Shown here: positions 1 to 12,800 of the stretch, in pieces | Position numbering within the stretch: the first letter of the stretch is position 1 | Layout: every line of letters begins with the position of its first letter | Source: Muricea muricata | Taxonomy: Eukaryota > Cnidaria > Anthozoa > Malacalcyonacea > Plexauridae | Direction: 5' to 3' | Assembly (NCBI GenBank): GCA_963855995.1 | Contig: OY979726.1 | Coordinates: 957,001 to 1,021,000, forward strand | Length of the DNA stretch: 64,000 nt | Program-made: the position numbers and the translations under genes | The notes under the pieces: model-generated | Told to the model about the DNA's origin: nothing | The model's database searches: none | The model's input: the letters and a program-made list of their open reading frames with translations, nothing else

Positions 1-444
1 GTGTTGTTGTTTTGAATGAAGATTCCTAGAATTTTTTCCAGGTTAGATATGCCAAGACCTTTTGAGTCATATGACTCATATTTATTTAAAACTTAAATAT
101 ATGCATACTACTTCTAAATATATTAATTATACTAGAGATGATATTGACTGGAACAGCTCCAATGCTTTACAATTTATTAATAATACTAAAGAATGTTAAT
201 TATAGTACCAATATACATTGTATTGTAGTGTACTTGGTTGTTGATCCGTATAACACATATAACATTTTTGAATGTTTACTGCGGATAATAAAAAGACCAG
301 TTAATAAAATGCAGGGAGAAGTCGTTTGATTGGTAATTCGTAAAGAGTGATGGTTCAAAAGCAAAGACAATAAAACTATGAAACTTGCAATGAGAGCTGC
401 ATCAAATTAATCTTTGTACAGCCATATATAGTCACCTGACATTT
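1..444. other. non-coding, AT-rich
   Basis: I see no exon-like stretch here. If the minus-strand exon at 472-636 is real, this is part of its first intron. Confidence 0.4.
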
Positions 445-471
445 CTAGCTATTTTTAAGAGATGGTCTAAC

Positions 472-636
472 CTTCATTTTAGGTGTAGCTTCTTCGGCGA
501 TCTCTACACTGTCCATGTTTATCGATTCCTGTCGTAGCTCGCTAGCTGTAGAAGAGTTTCCTAACGCTATTTCTGGCGGAACAGACAGTTCCTCCCAGGA
601 GTTCTCGCTATTCGATCTCGTATGATTTGCAGCCAT
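472..636 (-). CDS. probable first coding exon of an unrecognised gene (continues off the left edge)
   Basis: On the minus strand an ATG in good context (TGCAATGGC, at 636) opens a 55-codon stretch beginning MAANHTRSNS and ending ATPKMK, rich in Ser, Glu and Asn. It stops at a possible donor AAG|GTTAGA, so the exon would be 472-636 and the rest of the gene would lie left of the window. If the donor is not used the frame closes at 445, giving a 63-residue peptide. I do not recognise the protein; the composition suggests an acidic, disordered N-terminus. The donor is not an ideal consensus. Upstream (637-780) the sequence would be 5' UTR or promoter. Confidence is limited because only one exon is visible. 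Confidence 0.45.
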
Positions 637-779
637 TGCAGTTTTCTTTCCTTGTCATCTGTGTCTTTGTTGCTGTTTGTGTACTTCCGGGAATTTCGCT
701 CGAAGTTGGGAATTAATCTCGTATAGTGGTAATATACCTGGGAATATCTTACCCGGGTTATATTATTAACTGCCCGGAT

Positions 780-1670
780 CAAATACCTGGAACGATAACT
801 TGGCCGCCATCTTTGAAGCCAAATTGAAGGCCGCCATGTACGTCACGCCGCGAAAATATGACCTATTTTCAAAAGCTCTTTTCGACCTTTTAACTTCGTG
901 TTTTAGAGCCAGGTAGGTGCTAAATATTTTCTAGATAGATTGAAATTTCATGTACCTCAACTTTCTACGACGTCCAGTAAGGTTTTAAAATATTTTTTGG
1001 CTGCTAAAAATGAAAAACAGTTTCGGCGAAAACTTTGTCACGAAATATCTTTTTTAAACAACTGACACCTCTCGAGTTTTAACAGTTAGATGGAAGAGGC
1101 TGCCAAGAACTATCCGTAACCGAAGTTTAAAGCTTTAAAACTAATGCTATCTGACGAAAAATGTTAGTTTCATACGTATTTTTGAATTAACCATACAAAT
1201 ACACCACTTCGAAAACCTCAATTTACTCACGTATTAGAAGGGATACAGCAAAGACTAAAAGTTCAAAATAGACAACGATACCTGGACTTTAGCACAAGAT
1301 ACGTTTTGGAAGTGTTGAAATGTTTTAAAGCAATATATTTTTCAATTGACGAGCGTAGTTTGCCTCGTAGTTTGCTTCGGCACGTTGAAACTTTCGTCAT
1401 TTTCCAGAGTAAAAAAGTGATAGCCCTCAATTTTTGCCGTAACAAAGTGTAGAACAGTCACTTTAAAATTGAAGTCTTGTGATGAAAATTCTCATTTTTC
1501 AAGCATATTTTCGCTCAAAAACAAACTTTTCACTCCTCGTAACTTTCCCCAGTCCTTTCGAACAAGCCATTTTCCCCGCGCGGTTCCCGCCTTTTGCTTC
1601 AAATTTGGCTTCATCCAATCATAGAACGAAAACATAGGAGTTATCGTTCCAGTTGTATTAGAGTTCACTG
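780..1670 (-). mobile_element. hAT-like non-autonomous element, copy 1
   Basis: This 891-bp element is flanked by a perfect 8-bp duplication GCCCGGAT (772-779 and 1671-1678). It ends in the inverted repeat shared with three other copies in the window (right end AGTTATCGTTCCAG...TTCACTG). The left terminus has lost about 12 bases of that repeat. The orientation is opposite to the copies at 39669 and 40787. No transposase is encoded; a 60-codon frame inside it is shared between copies but matches nothing I know. The hAT assignment rests on the 8-bp target duplication and the CAGTG terminus. Confidence 0.85.
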
Positions 1671-1789
1671 GCCCGGATTAATTAATCTCGATCATATGAT
1701 CTCGATAAGGTTGAATATCCGTGAACATCATCTCCGGTAGTGATGACCCGTATGGCACAACTGGAGTGATCAGGGAGTACCTTGCTAGA

Positions 1790-1870
1790 GCGATCCAGCA
1801 TAAAGAAAGTTAGTTTATTTTAGGTTTCCTCCTGTGGTTCCTTCCCGTGGTAACACTGAGTCAATAGAGA
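1790..1870 (+). repeat. partial copy of the ~110-bp interspersed repeat
   Basis: The segment reads 'gatccagcataaagaaagtt ... taggtttcctcctg', a diverged fragment of the abundant repeat that recurs in the introns of both receptor genes. Confidence 0.6.
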
Positions 1871-2264
1871 CCTTCAGATTGTCGTTTACGGCAAACGGCT
1901 AACGCCAGACACGCTGTTGGCTATAAACATAAAATCATTGACCGTGAAATATATGTAGGATTTGTTCAAAATACCGAAAACTACGTGTAAGAAACACCTT
2001 GTTTAACTACAGAAACTTGGTGGTTAATATTCAATGATTCGGTGCTCAAATAGCTTGACGTTTGACTTGCACCGTTTGATGTTTGCATTTTACAATTGAA
2101 CGGCTAAACAAGGTCACAGCCGCTCACTGCGAACGTCAAGCAGTGGATGCCCCAAACTGTTTCCGATCAGTGATAACGTTTTGGCGGTCATACAAGGTGT
2201 CTTAGTGCACTATTTTAGATTCTTAGAAAATAAATCGTATTGCTCGAATATTTCACGGTTCATG

Positions 2265-2330
2265 ATTCGGGATTCGAACTCGTATCTTCGGGTTTCTAGA
2301 CCGCCGCTCTACCAATTGAGCTATCAAGAC
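2265..2330 (-). repeat. tRNA-like SINE head
   Basis: Read on the minus strand it has a perfect tRNA A box and D arm (TAGCTCAATTGGTAGAGC, about 2306-2323) and a B box (AGTTCGAATCC, about 2270-2280). The 3' side does not pair with the 5' acceptor strand, so it is a tRNA-derived repeat rather than a working tRNA gene. A second copy lies at 2507-2560. Confidence 0.6.
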
Positions 2331-2506
2331 AACTGGGTTGGTAGCGAGTCTTATCCAATTTAAATGCACGAAATATTTTCGTGGCGACTTGACACTTGTT
2401 TTTGAGGATGCGCAGTGTTTCAATTCTATTTCAGAAACCATCCTCAGAGATATGAAAAACTAGATTCACATTAATCTGACACTGCAGAGAACAACGAAAA
2501 ATTCAT

Positions 2507-2560
2507 TGTCTCGAGCGGGATTCGAACTCGCATCTTCAGGTTTCTAGACCGTCGCTCTAT
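2507..2560 (-). repeat. second, truncated tRNA-like SINE head
   Basis: It has the same B box and anticodon-arm sequence as the copy at 2265-2330. Here the 3' acceptor strand (TCGAGACA) is kept and would pair with TGTCTTGA of the first copy, but the A box is lost where the sequence diverges at about 2560. Confidence 0.55.
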
Positions 2561-2693
2561 TTGGTTTATTATTTCACTTCAGAGACAGTGAATCTTGACC
2601 AATCAGAATGCAGGAAAATCAATAGTCACCTGGAAATTTATACTAACAGCTCATATACGACTCGTGTTCGTAGAATAGCTCTTAAATATATTC

Positions 2694-2815
2694 TTGCTGG
2701 ACCTCTAGGAAGAACAGTACAGAACTGATAGAGACATCCAGTATAAATAAAGTTAGTTTAGTTTAGGTTTCCTCCTGTAGTAACACTGGATCAATAAGAG
2801 ATGATCATCACTAGA
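2694..2815 (+). repeat. ~110-bp interspersed repeat
   Basis: This is a full copy: 'ctggacctctaggaagaaca ... ccagtataaataaagttagt ... taggtttcctcctgtagtaa ... ggatcaataagagatgat'. Confidence 0.8.
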
Positions 2816-2819
2816 TGTA

Positions 2820-4580
2820 GGTGTTACACCCGCCCATTTCACATCCCATTTTCACCAGGGAACGACTTGCATGCCCACCTATTTCACACACAATGAAAGC
2901 ATTTCCTGAGCAAATGATACGCCCACTATTAACGCTTGACAGAAATCATACAGAACCATGTCAAATGATTGCCATATGAGATTCTTATGACACATTTTAC
3001 AAAGCAATTCTGTCGCCGTGTTAGGACGAAATTCTAGACATTACAAAATATACTGTTGAACTACTATATCACTGAGGAAAATAGTTGGATTGGACGTGCA
3101 CTGAGTGGCATCAATACTGCATGACCACACGTACTGTCAACGAAATAACAAAGAACACTCATTATTTGTTTAATTTTCCTTTTTTATTTTCCCGTTGTCA
3201 ACACCATTCCTGTGAAAAACAGAATTAGGTAACTGACAACAGACAAACTGCAGCCATTTTCAATTTCAAAAATGTCACTCTAATGGAATAAAATCTCTTT
3301 CGGTTAAATAGGCAAACAAGAAATTGGCAATGTTGCCTAGCCCTCTGTAAATATCGGCTGATTTCGTTTTGATACGAACATAGATTGTATTTATGCTTCA
3401 AAAATGGTCGAATCCCAAGGCCAAGACGAATCCCGAAATGAGATGCATTTGCATAAACTCCGCATGTCCAATATTCAATTTCACAGCGAGAGTTATGCAA
3501 AAATAAGTTACAATTTTAAAATGTAGCTATTTCTTTTTCAGTGGCAATACGGTTTGTGTTCAAATCACGGCTACGAATGGCGCATCCGCGCATCCGTCGA
3601 ATGAGGATCAACTCATTGAGACATTAAATGTTGACGGCAACTATTTTTGCTATGCGTTAATTACTTTTTTTAAACTGGCAGAAATGCCATAGTCAACGCT
3701 ATCTAAAACAATAATTAGCTTTGACAAAATCCTCATTAACAATGAAGGCCAGTAGCTATATATTTTAAAGTTTGTTGTAGTGAATTATATTTAAGAGCGA
3801 AATTTTGGGAGACCCAAAGTTTTTAACGAACACGCAATCACGCAGCGATATCTCTATTCTGAAGTCAAGAATAGCGCAAACATTAAGTGCTTGTTTTTGC
3901 TTTGTTGTACCCCGAAGCTCAAAGGTGCACAGACATTGCCGTTTTTGTTTAAACTATATATGTAAGTACGAAGTTTTGAAATATATTTAAGAAAAGTTAC
4001 AGGGTTTAAAAGAAAACGTATCTTGTCACATTAATTTTGTGATATTAAATGAAAGACCCTAAAAAACTATACAAAAAAATACAAAAAACTGCACATAAGG
4101 CCTGAAGTGCAATGACACTGCCAAGCGCAAGTGACAAGCGCACAAAGAATAAAAAAAAAACATAATAGCAAAAAAATGACAAATCGTTATGCTATGCACG
4201 CCAGCTGTTTTTTTTTCTTAGATGCATTTGACAGTCATGATGAAAATGCAAAGGCAATATCGGTTTGTTTTTGAGCGTGCTGGGATGCAGGCTTCGGCGA
4301 GTTTCCTTGTTCAAATCAACACAAGCTGTTACAATCCGGTTTGTAGATCTCTTGCGTGGTAAAATCTGCCTGTTTCTTATTGACGAAAGTGTCAGGTGTC
4401 AGTGGAACCACATTGCTCAATATAACCTGGCGGAACTGCACAAATAAAATTAAATATCGCTTGGTGTTGTTGCCGTGATGGTATATTTTACTCTGAAACA
4501 GTTTGTATTTGAAAATATTGGACGACCATTGTGAAAGGTAAGGTGAATCGTTAGTCGTGTAAGATTATTGTGCTGGTAAT
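2820..4580. other. non-coding intergenic DNA
   Basis: I find no supported gene. Short open frames on both strands lack splice context and coding-like composition. Confidence 0.5.
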
Positions 4581-4924
4581 GACCTTATAACTTAGTCAAA
4601 AATATTAAAGCCCTGCAGACAACAGCTTTAAATAGAGCCATAACATACTAAACAGAAACAATTTTAAAAATATTTAATAGAGCTAACGTTTCGTTGCTAT
4701 ACTTGCAACATCTTCACAGCAATAAAGGTATTACAATATGTACAAAAGCTTTATATAAAGCGAAATATTCTAAGGTTACAAAAAACGGTTAAAGATTTAA
4801 AATAAGCGAATAATAGTGATTAAACAATAACAACACTAAGGACATATAACATTACAAAATATAAGATAAGATATATACAAAGGTTTATGCAAGGTTAATA
4901 GTAGGATCAGTTATACAAAGTTAA

Positions 4925-5160
4925 AGGCATAGAAGTAAGATTGGCATTAAGTGAGGGTTTAAGTTTGGAGATGAGTAAACTTTCTCTCAATAAAAGTTCA
5001 AAGGATGAAGAACAAGTGGAGAGAACGGAGAAATCATCAGGAGAGATAGATCCTGATGATTTCTCCGTTCTCTCCACTTGTTCTTCATCCTTTGAACTTT
5101 TATAAAGAGAAAGTTTACTCATCTCCAATCTTAAACCCTCACTTGATGCCAATCTTACTT
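4925..5160. repeat. ~235-bp near-perfect palindrome
   Basis: The arms meet near 5046. 'gaagtaagattggcat' at the left is mirrored by 'atgccaatcttacttc' at the right, and the centre is 'gatgatttctccgttctctc' against its complement. It is part of the foldback element around it. Confidence 0.85.
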
Positions 5161-5285
5161 CTATGTTTTTAACTTTGTATAATTGATCCTACTATTAACC
5201 TTGAATGAACCTTTTTATATATCATATCTTATATCTTGTAATGTTATATGTCCTTAGTGTTGATATTGTTAAATCACCATGATTC

Positions 5286-5771
5286 TTCGGGGCGTTGTGA
5301 AAACCCGGAACGCGGAATATCACGGAATTTCGCGGAATATCACGGAATTTCGCGGAATATCACAGAATTTCGCGGAATATCACGGAATTTCGTGGTTCAT
5401 GTCGAATGTGCCCCTATGTTTTGTGTATCCCCATATATATAATAACTATCAATATCGAGTCATGACTCAGTCATTCTTGGGTTGTCACATTTCTCACTCA
5501 CTGGGACTGTATCTACTTCACCAAATTTAGCTAAAGAGGGAGCGCGTAGCGCGACAATCATTACTCGCCCTTCGGGCTCGCGCTTTAGCTAAATTTGGTG
5601 AAGGTAGATACATTCCCAGTGGGTGAGAAATACACAAAACACAGGGGCACATTCGACTTGAACCACGAAATTCCGTGATATTCCGCGAAATTCCGTGATA
5701 TTCCGTGATATTACGGCATATTCCGCGAAATTCCGTGATATTCCGGCTTTCCGGGTTTTCACAACGCCCCT
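5286..5771. mobile_element. nested palindromic MITE with GGAATATCAC minisatellite arms
   Basis: The ends are GGGGCGTTGTGAAAACCCGG and its reverse complement, flanked by atgattc (5279-5285 and 5772-5778). Each arm contains a tandem array of a ~20-bp unit alternating 'cggaatatca' and 'cggaatttcg' (about 5309-5395 and 5667-5750, inverted). The centre (about 5500-5620) is a hairpin carrying 'gcgcgtagcgcg' and 'cgcccttcgggctcgcgc'. It interrupts the right half of the foldback element around it. Confidence 0.75.
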
Positions 5772-6445
5772 ATGATTCGCTTCTTTTAATCTTTAACCGT
5801 TTTTTGTAACCTTAGAATATTTCGCTTTATATATAGCTTTTGTACATATTGTAATACCTTTATTGCTCTGAAGATGTTGCAAGTATAGCTACGAAACGTT
5901 AGCTCTATTAAATATTTTTAAAATTTGTTTCTGTTTAGTATGTTATGGCTCTATTTAAAGCTGTTGTCTGGGCTAAGTGGGCTTTAATATTTTTGACTAA
6001 GCTGAGATTTCCGCGCGGAGTATCTATTGCTATTGTTTTGAAAGACCTTATAACTGTACAAAGTTGACCTTTATGGATTTACTAGCGAGTTAAAGCACTG
6101 CGCGACTGCCAAATAGGACGACGAAGACGTATTTTGCTGCTCTAAAATGTCTTCACTTAAATTGGGCAGTGTTCATTGCCAGTTTCAATGCTAAACTTGA
6201 CGAGTAAACAGCAATCTCGTGGAATAAAATTTCAAGTAAGCTTTACAGCTAGGAACGCCACGCAATTAAAAATCCGAATACAAACTTCGTTTATGGTGCG
6301 AGCCAAAAGCTAAGTATCAGCAGAAGTACAAACAGACAAGAACATTAAAGTGAAGTGAATTCAAAAAAATGTTTATTAACGCTTATGAAAGGGACGAAAA
6401 TTAACTAGAATTTGTAACAACGAAAGCGTTTGTGCAATAATTTGC

Positions 6446-6654
6446 TTGCTGACGTCAGCTTGCAGGTCGAGGACAGCTCCGCAAACAAACTGTAAACTGA
6501 TTATTGCGAATAAATCACAGCTACTAATCACCCTGTTCAATTTTGACGTCAAACTTGGCAACTTTCCCGGTGCCAAAACGTTGTTTGTGTTATTTTTCGC
6601 GGTGTTAATTAAATCTACACATTCCTCCAATTTCTCTCTTTATGTCAGTTCGTG
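6446..6654 (+). other. possible 5' UTR exon of gene A
   Basis: A strong donor (cgtg|gtaagt) lies at 6655, and a good acceptor with a pyrimidine run (ctttaccaaccacag) ends at 6849, eight bases before the gene A start codon. Joining them brings the upstream open frame into an immediate stop, so this would be untranslated leader. The 5' end of the exon cannot be seen. Confidence 0.4.
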
Positions 6655-6857
6655 GTAAGTGCTCTTCCGTGCTGGTTCTTAGTTTTCCCCCTTGTGCAAG
6701 CTAGCAGAAAATTTATTCAACGTCGACAGCCCTCGCGTGCTGACGCATAAAATAATCACAACGCCTCACTGTGTCAAAGAGTCTTTCGAGTGAGCCTTTC
6801 AAAACACGGAGCTCGTTTGGTTATTTCATTTTTTCTTTACCAACCACAGAATTCAAG

Positions 6858-9800
6858 ATGACACGAGTTGTCGTGAAGCTGGTTCTCTTAGACTTGGTTT
6901 TGATGGTTTATGGTAGCGAACTTTCATCTGGTAAGTGAGTCTTTAAAAACGAGACAGTTATCGATTAATACTAATGAATGATTCTATTATTAAGGCAAGT
7001 CCCAATTTAATCTTTATTCGATATTTTGATCATCCCAATGTTAGTTCCATTTGAGTGATTGTTTTAGAACGACAGCTTTGCTACAAAAAGGTCAGGAAAA
7101 CAAAATGATTTATATTGCACGTAAAATGATTTATATTGCACGTATTTGTTATCAAACACAGGCTAATACAAACAACTATAAAAGCACAATTAAATATGCT
7201 CATAGTATATACTATATGAGTCATAATTTGCTACATTTATGATTCATAGTGAACAGTGCTATGTTACACTGGAGCTGACTTATCGTGCACGCTTTGTCTC
7301 GTTCACCGAGATTGCCTATTGTCTTATTTTGCGCTGGAACATTCGGACTAGAAACGGAGCGACATTACTGCTGAGAAAGATACACTTTTGATTGTTAAAC
7401 TTTCATAATCATATATAGTCATTTCATTATAAGGCAAATTGGTTACATGAATGTAACGAATTACAGAATTCGTGTGAATTTATTGCTTATAGGTCATTTT
7501 ATTTTTTTCACCTGTAAATGATGCATGGGGGGAGGCTTGCTGTGTGGGCAGTGTTCTGTGACAAGTTGTTGTAGTTACTGTTTAAACTGCCTTGAGAAAG
7601 TATTTCGATGTTTTGTAGTATTGTATGAGAACGGAGTCTGTTCCATTTATATGTTATATAACTTCAGCGGACAAACCACTAAGTTGTTTACATTAAACGG
7701 TCGATGTGGCTATATTTGTGCATGCACTTAAGCCAAATTATTGGCAAAACACACAATTTAAACTACACATTGTAAATATTGCAATTATGTCATAACTCAA
7801 TTGTGAGTGCACAGTGTATTTTGTGTCTGAACTACCTGAAAAAGATATCTCAAACGTGGTGGTCCAGTGTAGGTAGTATTCTACAATAAGCTGTCGTGGT
7901 TTGTGTCTGAACTATCTGAAAAAGATATCTCAAACGTGGTAGTCCAGTGTAGGTAGTATTCTACAATAAGCTGTCGTGGTTTGTGTCTGAACTGCGTGAA
8001 AAAGATATCTGAAACGTGTTACGAAACGTGCTCTAAAATAAGTTGTCGCGTTTTGAATTGTGTTTAAACTAACTGAAGATGATTAGAAGATGATTAGATA
8101 TGGTTAGAAAGCCAATATCAGCAAGCACGGCCACTGACGCCGAACTATAGTTGAGAAGAAAAAAACAAACACAAAGCCATAAAAGAGAAACAGCTATACA
8201 ATAAACCCGGAAAACTAAAACTGCTAATGGTTAAAAGAAGAATTTCTCTTGGTATGCTTTGTTCAGAGCCTCAAGACCTAATCAGTATTTGTGTATTCAA
8301 CGTCTTTCGACATTCAGTCGTTGGTCGGTATATAACAAGACTTAAACAGCGGTTATTGTTAAAGATATTGACAACGTTAGAAGAAAAAAAACTGAGCATA
8401 CGTCTGTCAGTCTATCTATTTGCATGTAACATTCAAATTTAAGAACATGATCTAGTGTTTGCTCAGTCCTATTTCACAGTCCTCTTTTATTTAGTGACGT
8501 TTCGCGAGACATGAGATCGTGAAACGTGCCATTTTGTGAATCAGGAAATATTGCTCGAAATACATTTCCATGGACATTACAATCAGAATTGGCAAAATTT
8601 GGCTAATATTGGCTTCCGCTTGTTTATATATCGTTTCCTCAATTATTTGAGAGTCGAGTCTGTCATTAGTACAAAGTTGTCTCGGACATAACTTAGAGTC
8701 TTGGGCTAAGCCACGAGGTCAAAGACTTTTTGAAAGTGTCTCGTTGCTAGACAGAGTAAGAATTTAAAATACGGAATGCTTATAGCCCTTAAGAACCACT
8801 TTGCTGGCACTTCTTATTTAAAACGTACTTTTAAGCTCTTTCAACTGTCATTTATTAAAAAACTTAATGACGTACTGAACGATTCTGGGTTAGCATGTGT
8901 CATTAGGGTTTCTTTATTGGCTGATTGCCTCAGTGTTATTTATTAATATACATATATTAGTGTATTAATAAGATAACTTTCTTACTTCTAAGTCTTTCTG
9001 GAGGTCCAGTAAAAATCCAGTGTTACCACAGAAGGAAATATGAACTAAACTAGCTTTATTTATGCTGGATAGCTTTATCAGTTCTCAACTGTTCTTCCTA
9101 GAGATCCAGTAAGAATCATCTCTTATTGATCCATTGCTACTACAGGAGGAAACCTAAACTAAGCTAACTTTATTCATACCGGATAGCTTTAAATGTTTTA
9201 ATGTTAGTTTTAAAAGGTTCTCCATGGTTGGCTATTTAGAAACAATCGTTATCCATGGAGTCACTACGGGAAGAAACCGGAATTGTCAGAAAGAGAACCC
9301 GTATTGTTGTATATAGTAAACCCAAACTGGACAAAAATCTCGTCAGAATGGTTCTGTAATTCTCTTTGCAAAAATAAATTCTAACTATGGCTGTTTTGTA
9401 GCTAACTGGAGCTAACTAGTCAAATTTATCTACTTTTTCACATAAGACAACCACCCTCTGAGAACCCTGTCATAACTCTGATCACCTTCAACTATTCTTC
9501 ATTATAGGCGACTTTTGTTCATCGCTAACTGCTGACGAAGTTTTGCCCTGTGGCGATACGACGATGACGGAAGATTCTTGTTTGGCAAAAGGATGTTGTT
9601 GGAATGAGACCAAAGTGAATAATACGATTAACACCACTGGCTATACTTGTTACAGGTCCGCAGCAACTTTTTTCAGTACATATTTAGTACATGTACCGCA
9701 GTGAAAGTCCTGCTCTCATTTATAGAGGAATGATGGAACTGGTAGAGTTATCCAGTATAGTATAAAGTTAGTTTAGTTTAGTTTTCCTCCTGTAGTAACA

Positions 9801-12800
9801 CTGGATCAATAAGAGATGATGATCCTTACTGGACCTCTAGGAAGAAGAGTTTAGAACTGATAAAGCCATCCAGTATAAATTAAGTTATTTTAGTTTTGAA
9901 CGTTGTATTTTACTTTATCGTTTCAAGTATTGAAAGAACCTACATTTTTCGTGTTAGTTTAGTTTAGTTTAGGTTTCAATGTGTGCTAAAACCATTAAGT
10001 AGTCATCCTTACTAGGCAGTTGGAAATGAAAGAGCTGTTAGTATAGAGCTGTTAGTTATTCCGGGTTTTGATCACACTAGAACGATAAAAAATGACCTCT
10101 CTCCAATATCCATGACGTTATTTTCACAATATCAACCTTCTCCCTTTCAGAGCAAAACACCACAACGGCACCTGTATCAAGTACCCAGAAGACGGAATCT
10201 GCTTTCATTACCTCAATATTTCTGTCCCGCAATATCGAGATTCGCCCCGATTCATCGACTACAACATAGGCTTGAACAAAACGAACGTACTACTGAAGCA
10301 ATTTCAAAAGCACATCTCTGCCGTAGCTGCAAAAGACCCGCTCTCCAAATCATGTATTCATAGTGTCAGAATCATGCTATGTCAGTACATTCTGACCCCT
10401 TGTCTTGAAGACGGCTCCTTTATCCAGATATGCAGAAGAGATTGCGATGCGTACGAGAGACAGTGTCCTAAGACTTTACAAAAGTTAATAGGGGCGGCAA
10501 TTGTCACCTTGAGCATCTCGAACAGCAATTTTGTTCACGTGTCATTGCCGGATTGTCAGAAATTTCAGTACGAGGATGATCTGGCGAAAGTTGGAAAGAA
10601 ATGTTATCTAACAGGATTATTTAGTAAGTGAGGTGTCAATCAAGCGCCAACCCAAACAAGGAAGTACTTCAAACTCTCAAAATCTTCTTAAATACTTTCA
10701 CGTTTTGCTCATAGTTGGATATATATTGCCTTCAGAACAACAACATCTGCTTGCATACCTCGCAGTTTATTATTTCCTTTAACAATATTTGGTACATACT
10801 GTTCGTTTTGTATTTTCATTTAACTCAGCTTAATCACAAGGTCAGGATCCCCACCCATCCTGTCTGCTTCTAGACACTAACTAGCCAAATTACTTAAAAT
10901 TAAATATATTTCAACACGGCTGGTGTTTAGCATCTAGTTAGACTCCATCTTGAAGGTATATAGCTAGTTATGTATGTCTAAATTTTTTATCATAATTTAT
11001 TATAATGTGAACAAGTTAAGAGCCACTCTGTGGATATATTGTTCAAGAAATTATTGTTATTGTTATTTCTCTGTGGGAAGACAATGTCAAACCAGTGTAA
11101 CCGCCGGTTAACCTGCTAACCAATGCCGCGTGACTGTCGAATCCCATCCACTCTCATTTTCAGACTTTTCGGGACACCATAGAGCTAACCCCATACAAAC
11201 TTTCGCAAAATCTTTGTTGTTAGCGAAGGCAAAGCAACGAAGACGTTTTGCAACCACAGCGAACCAAAACTAAGCAGGAGCAGACGTATGAGTGGACATT
11301 TAAAAGATAGAAAAAAGTGAGGTACGTATCTTTGTACTCGTGCTTAAACTCTCTATTTCATCTCCTTCTAGACGAGACATCCAATGCCTCGAGCAAAGAA
11401 CAATCCGATTACAAGGCATTTATCATTGCTCCTACAGTGGTCGTTATTGCTATTCTGGTTGTTGTATCTCTCTTGGTGTTCTTGATGTACAGGCGACGAC
11501 AGAACAGGAAGAAGGGACAGGCGAAACTTGAGCCTGGAACGCCGTCGTTGAGCTTCCGAGGTCTGGGAAGCTTCCCGGCTGTTTCCGTGAAAGACCATAT
11601 CAATAACATGCTGACGGCGGATGATTTGCTTAAATCAAAGATGCCGGTGAATGACGTTAAGATGATTCGACAGTTTCCAGTTGACAGAGTGGCTTACGAG
11701 AAAGACCTGGGAGAAGGACAGTTTGGACAAGTTTTCCAAGGTAAACTTAATTAACTAAAGATGATCCTTCCTGGACAATTTAGAACTGATTAAGCTTTCC
11801 AGTATCGGAATAAAGTTAGTTTAGTTTAGATTTCCTTCTGTAGCAACACTGGATCAATAAGAGATGATCCTTACTGGGCCTCTAGGAAAGACCAGTTTAG
11901 AACTGATAGAGCTGTCAGTAAGAGCGAGTAAAGTTACTTCGCTATTTCTTCAGGTCGAGCAATAGGTTTAAACGATGACGAGCCAGAAGCAGAAGTCATA
12001 GTAGCAGTTAAAACGTTGAAGAAAGGTTCGTCGTCTGAAGCAAAGAAAGAATTTGACCAGGAAGCGTGTCTCATGAACTTTCTCAATGATCCAAACATCG
12101 TCCGTCTGCTGGCCGTGTCTTCTGAAGAGGAACCTTATTGCATGATCTTTGAGTTCATGTGTAATGGTGACCTCAGCGAATATTTAAGAAACTCTCAACC
12201 GTTGAAAGAAGATGAGATCAATGAAAATATCGATGAAAATAAAAGTAAGTCAATTTCTAAACTAGGTCAACACGAGAGTGTTAGTGTCTTCACTCTTCCT
12301 GCTTCGCAGCGAGGAAAAATTACGTTTTTTAAAGAGGTTAAACAGATTAGTAATTAATTTTAAAAAACCCCGTTTTGTTCACATTTTGAACTGATATATT
12401 TGTAAAATATGATTTACTAACTGATTATTTGACAGTCTGACACTGTACTGGTTTGCTTTGCTCGTAAATGAATGTAAACCAGTGCTTCGATTAAAAAAGA
12501 TTTCGAAAGATGCAAAATTTGTACAATGCTTACATCTGTGGGAACAAAACTATCAGTACAGAACTATCTTTAAACGTTCATTTTTCATTTTTCACTGTAA
12601 AATACCGAACTTCATTGCGAAGTTGAAAAGTTTAAAGCTCATTTCAGAATTCGCAAGCTGGTTTGTAAACAAAGGCTATGATCGGTCTCTAAACTCGAAG
12701 ATGACAAATGCTTAGATTACAAACGGGCTTGCGAACTCTGAAATGAACTTTTGAACTCCGCGACGAATAGTTACAGTAAAAAGTGACCTGAAATCGACGA

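Larger units (their letters stand above)
4593..6043. mobile_element. foldback element with ~200-bp inverted ends, itself invaded
   Basis: The segment is flanked by a 12-bp direct repeat gaccttataact (4581-4592 and 6044-6055). Its two ends are inverted copies of each other for about 200 bp: the left runs from 'agacaacagctttaaatag' through 'ctaaggttacaaaaaacggt', and the mirror lies at about 5785-5970. The interior contains a near-perfect hairpin (4925-5160) and a second palindromic element (5286-5771). No protein is encoded. The rightmost ~48 bp before the direct repeat have no partner on the left. The long duplication and long inverted ends recall Mutator-like or foldback elements, but the class is unproven. 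Confidence 0.75.

Noticed and set aside
2265-2330. Functional tRNA gene
   Set aside because: The A and B boxes are good, but the acceptor strands do not pair and a second copy is truncated, so this is a tRNA-derived SINE.
5309-5395. CRISPR-like array
   Set aside because: The spaced repeats are a ~20-bp minisatellite mirrored within a palindromic element in a eukaryotic genome; no spacers of constant length.
6376-6630. 84-codon minus-strand frame followed at once by AATAAA
   Set aside because: It lies over the presumed leader/promoter of gene A, lacks splice context and matches no family; the plus-strand donor at 6655 explains the region better.
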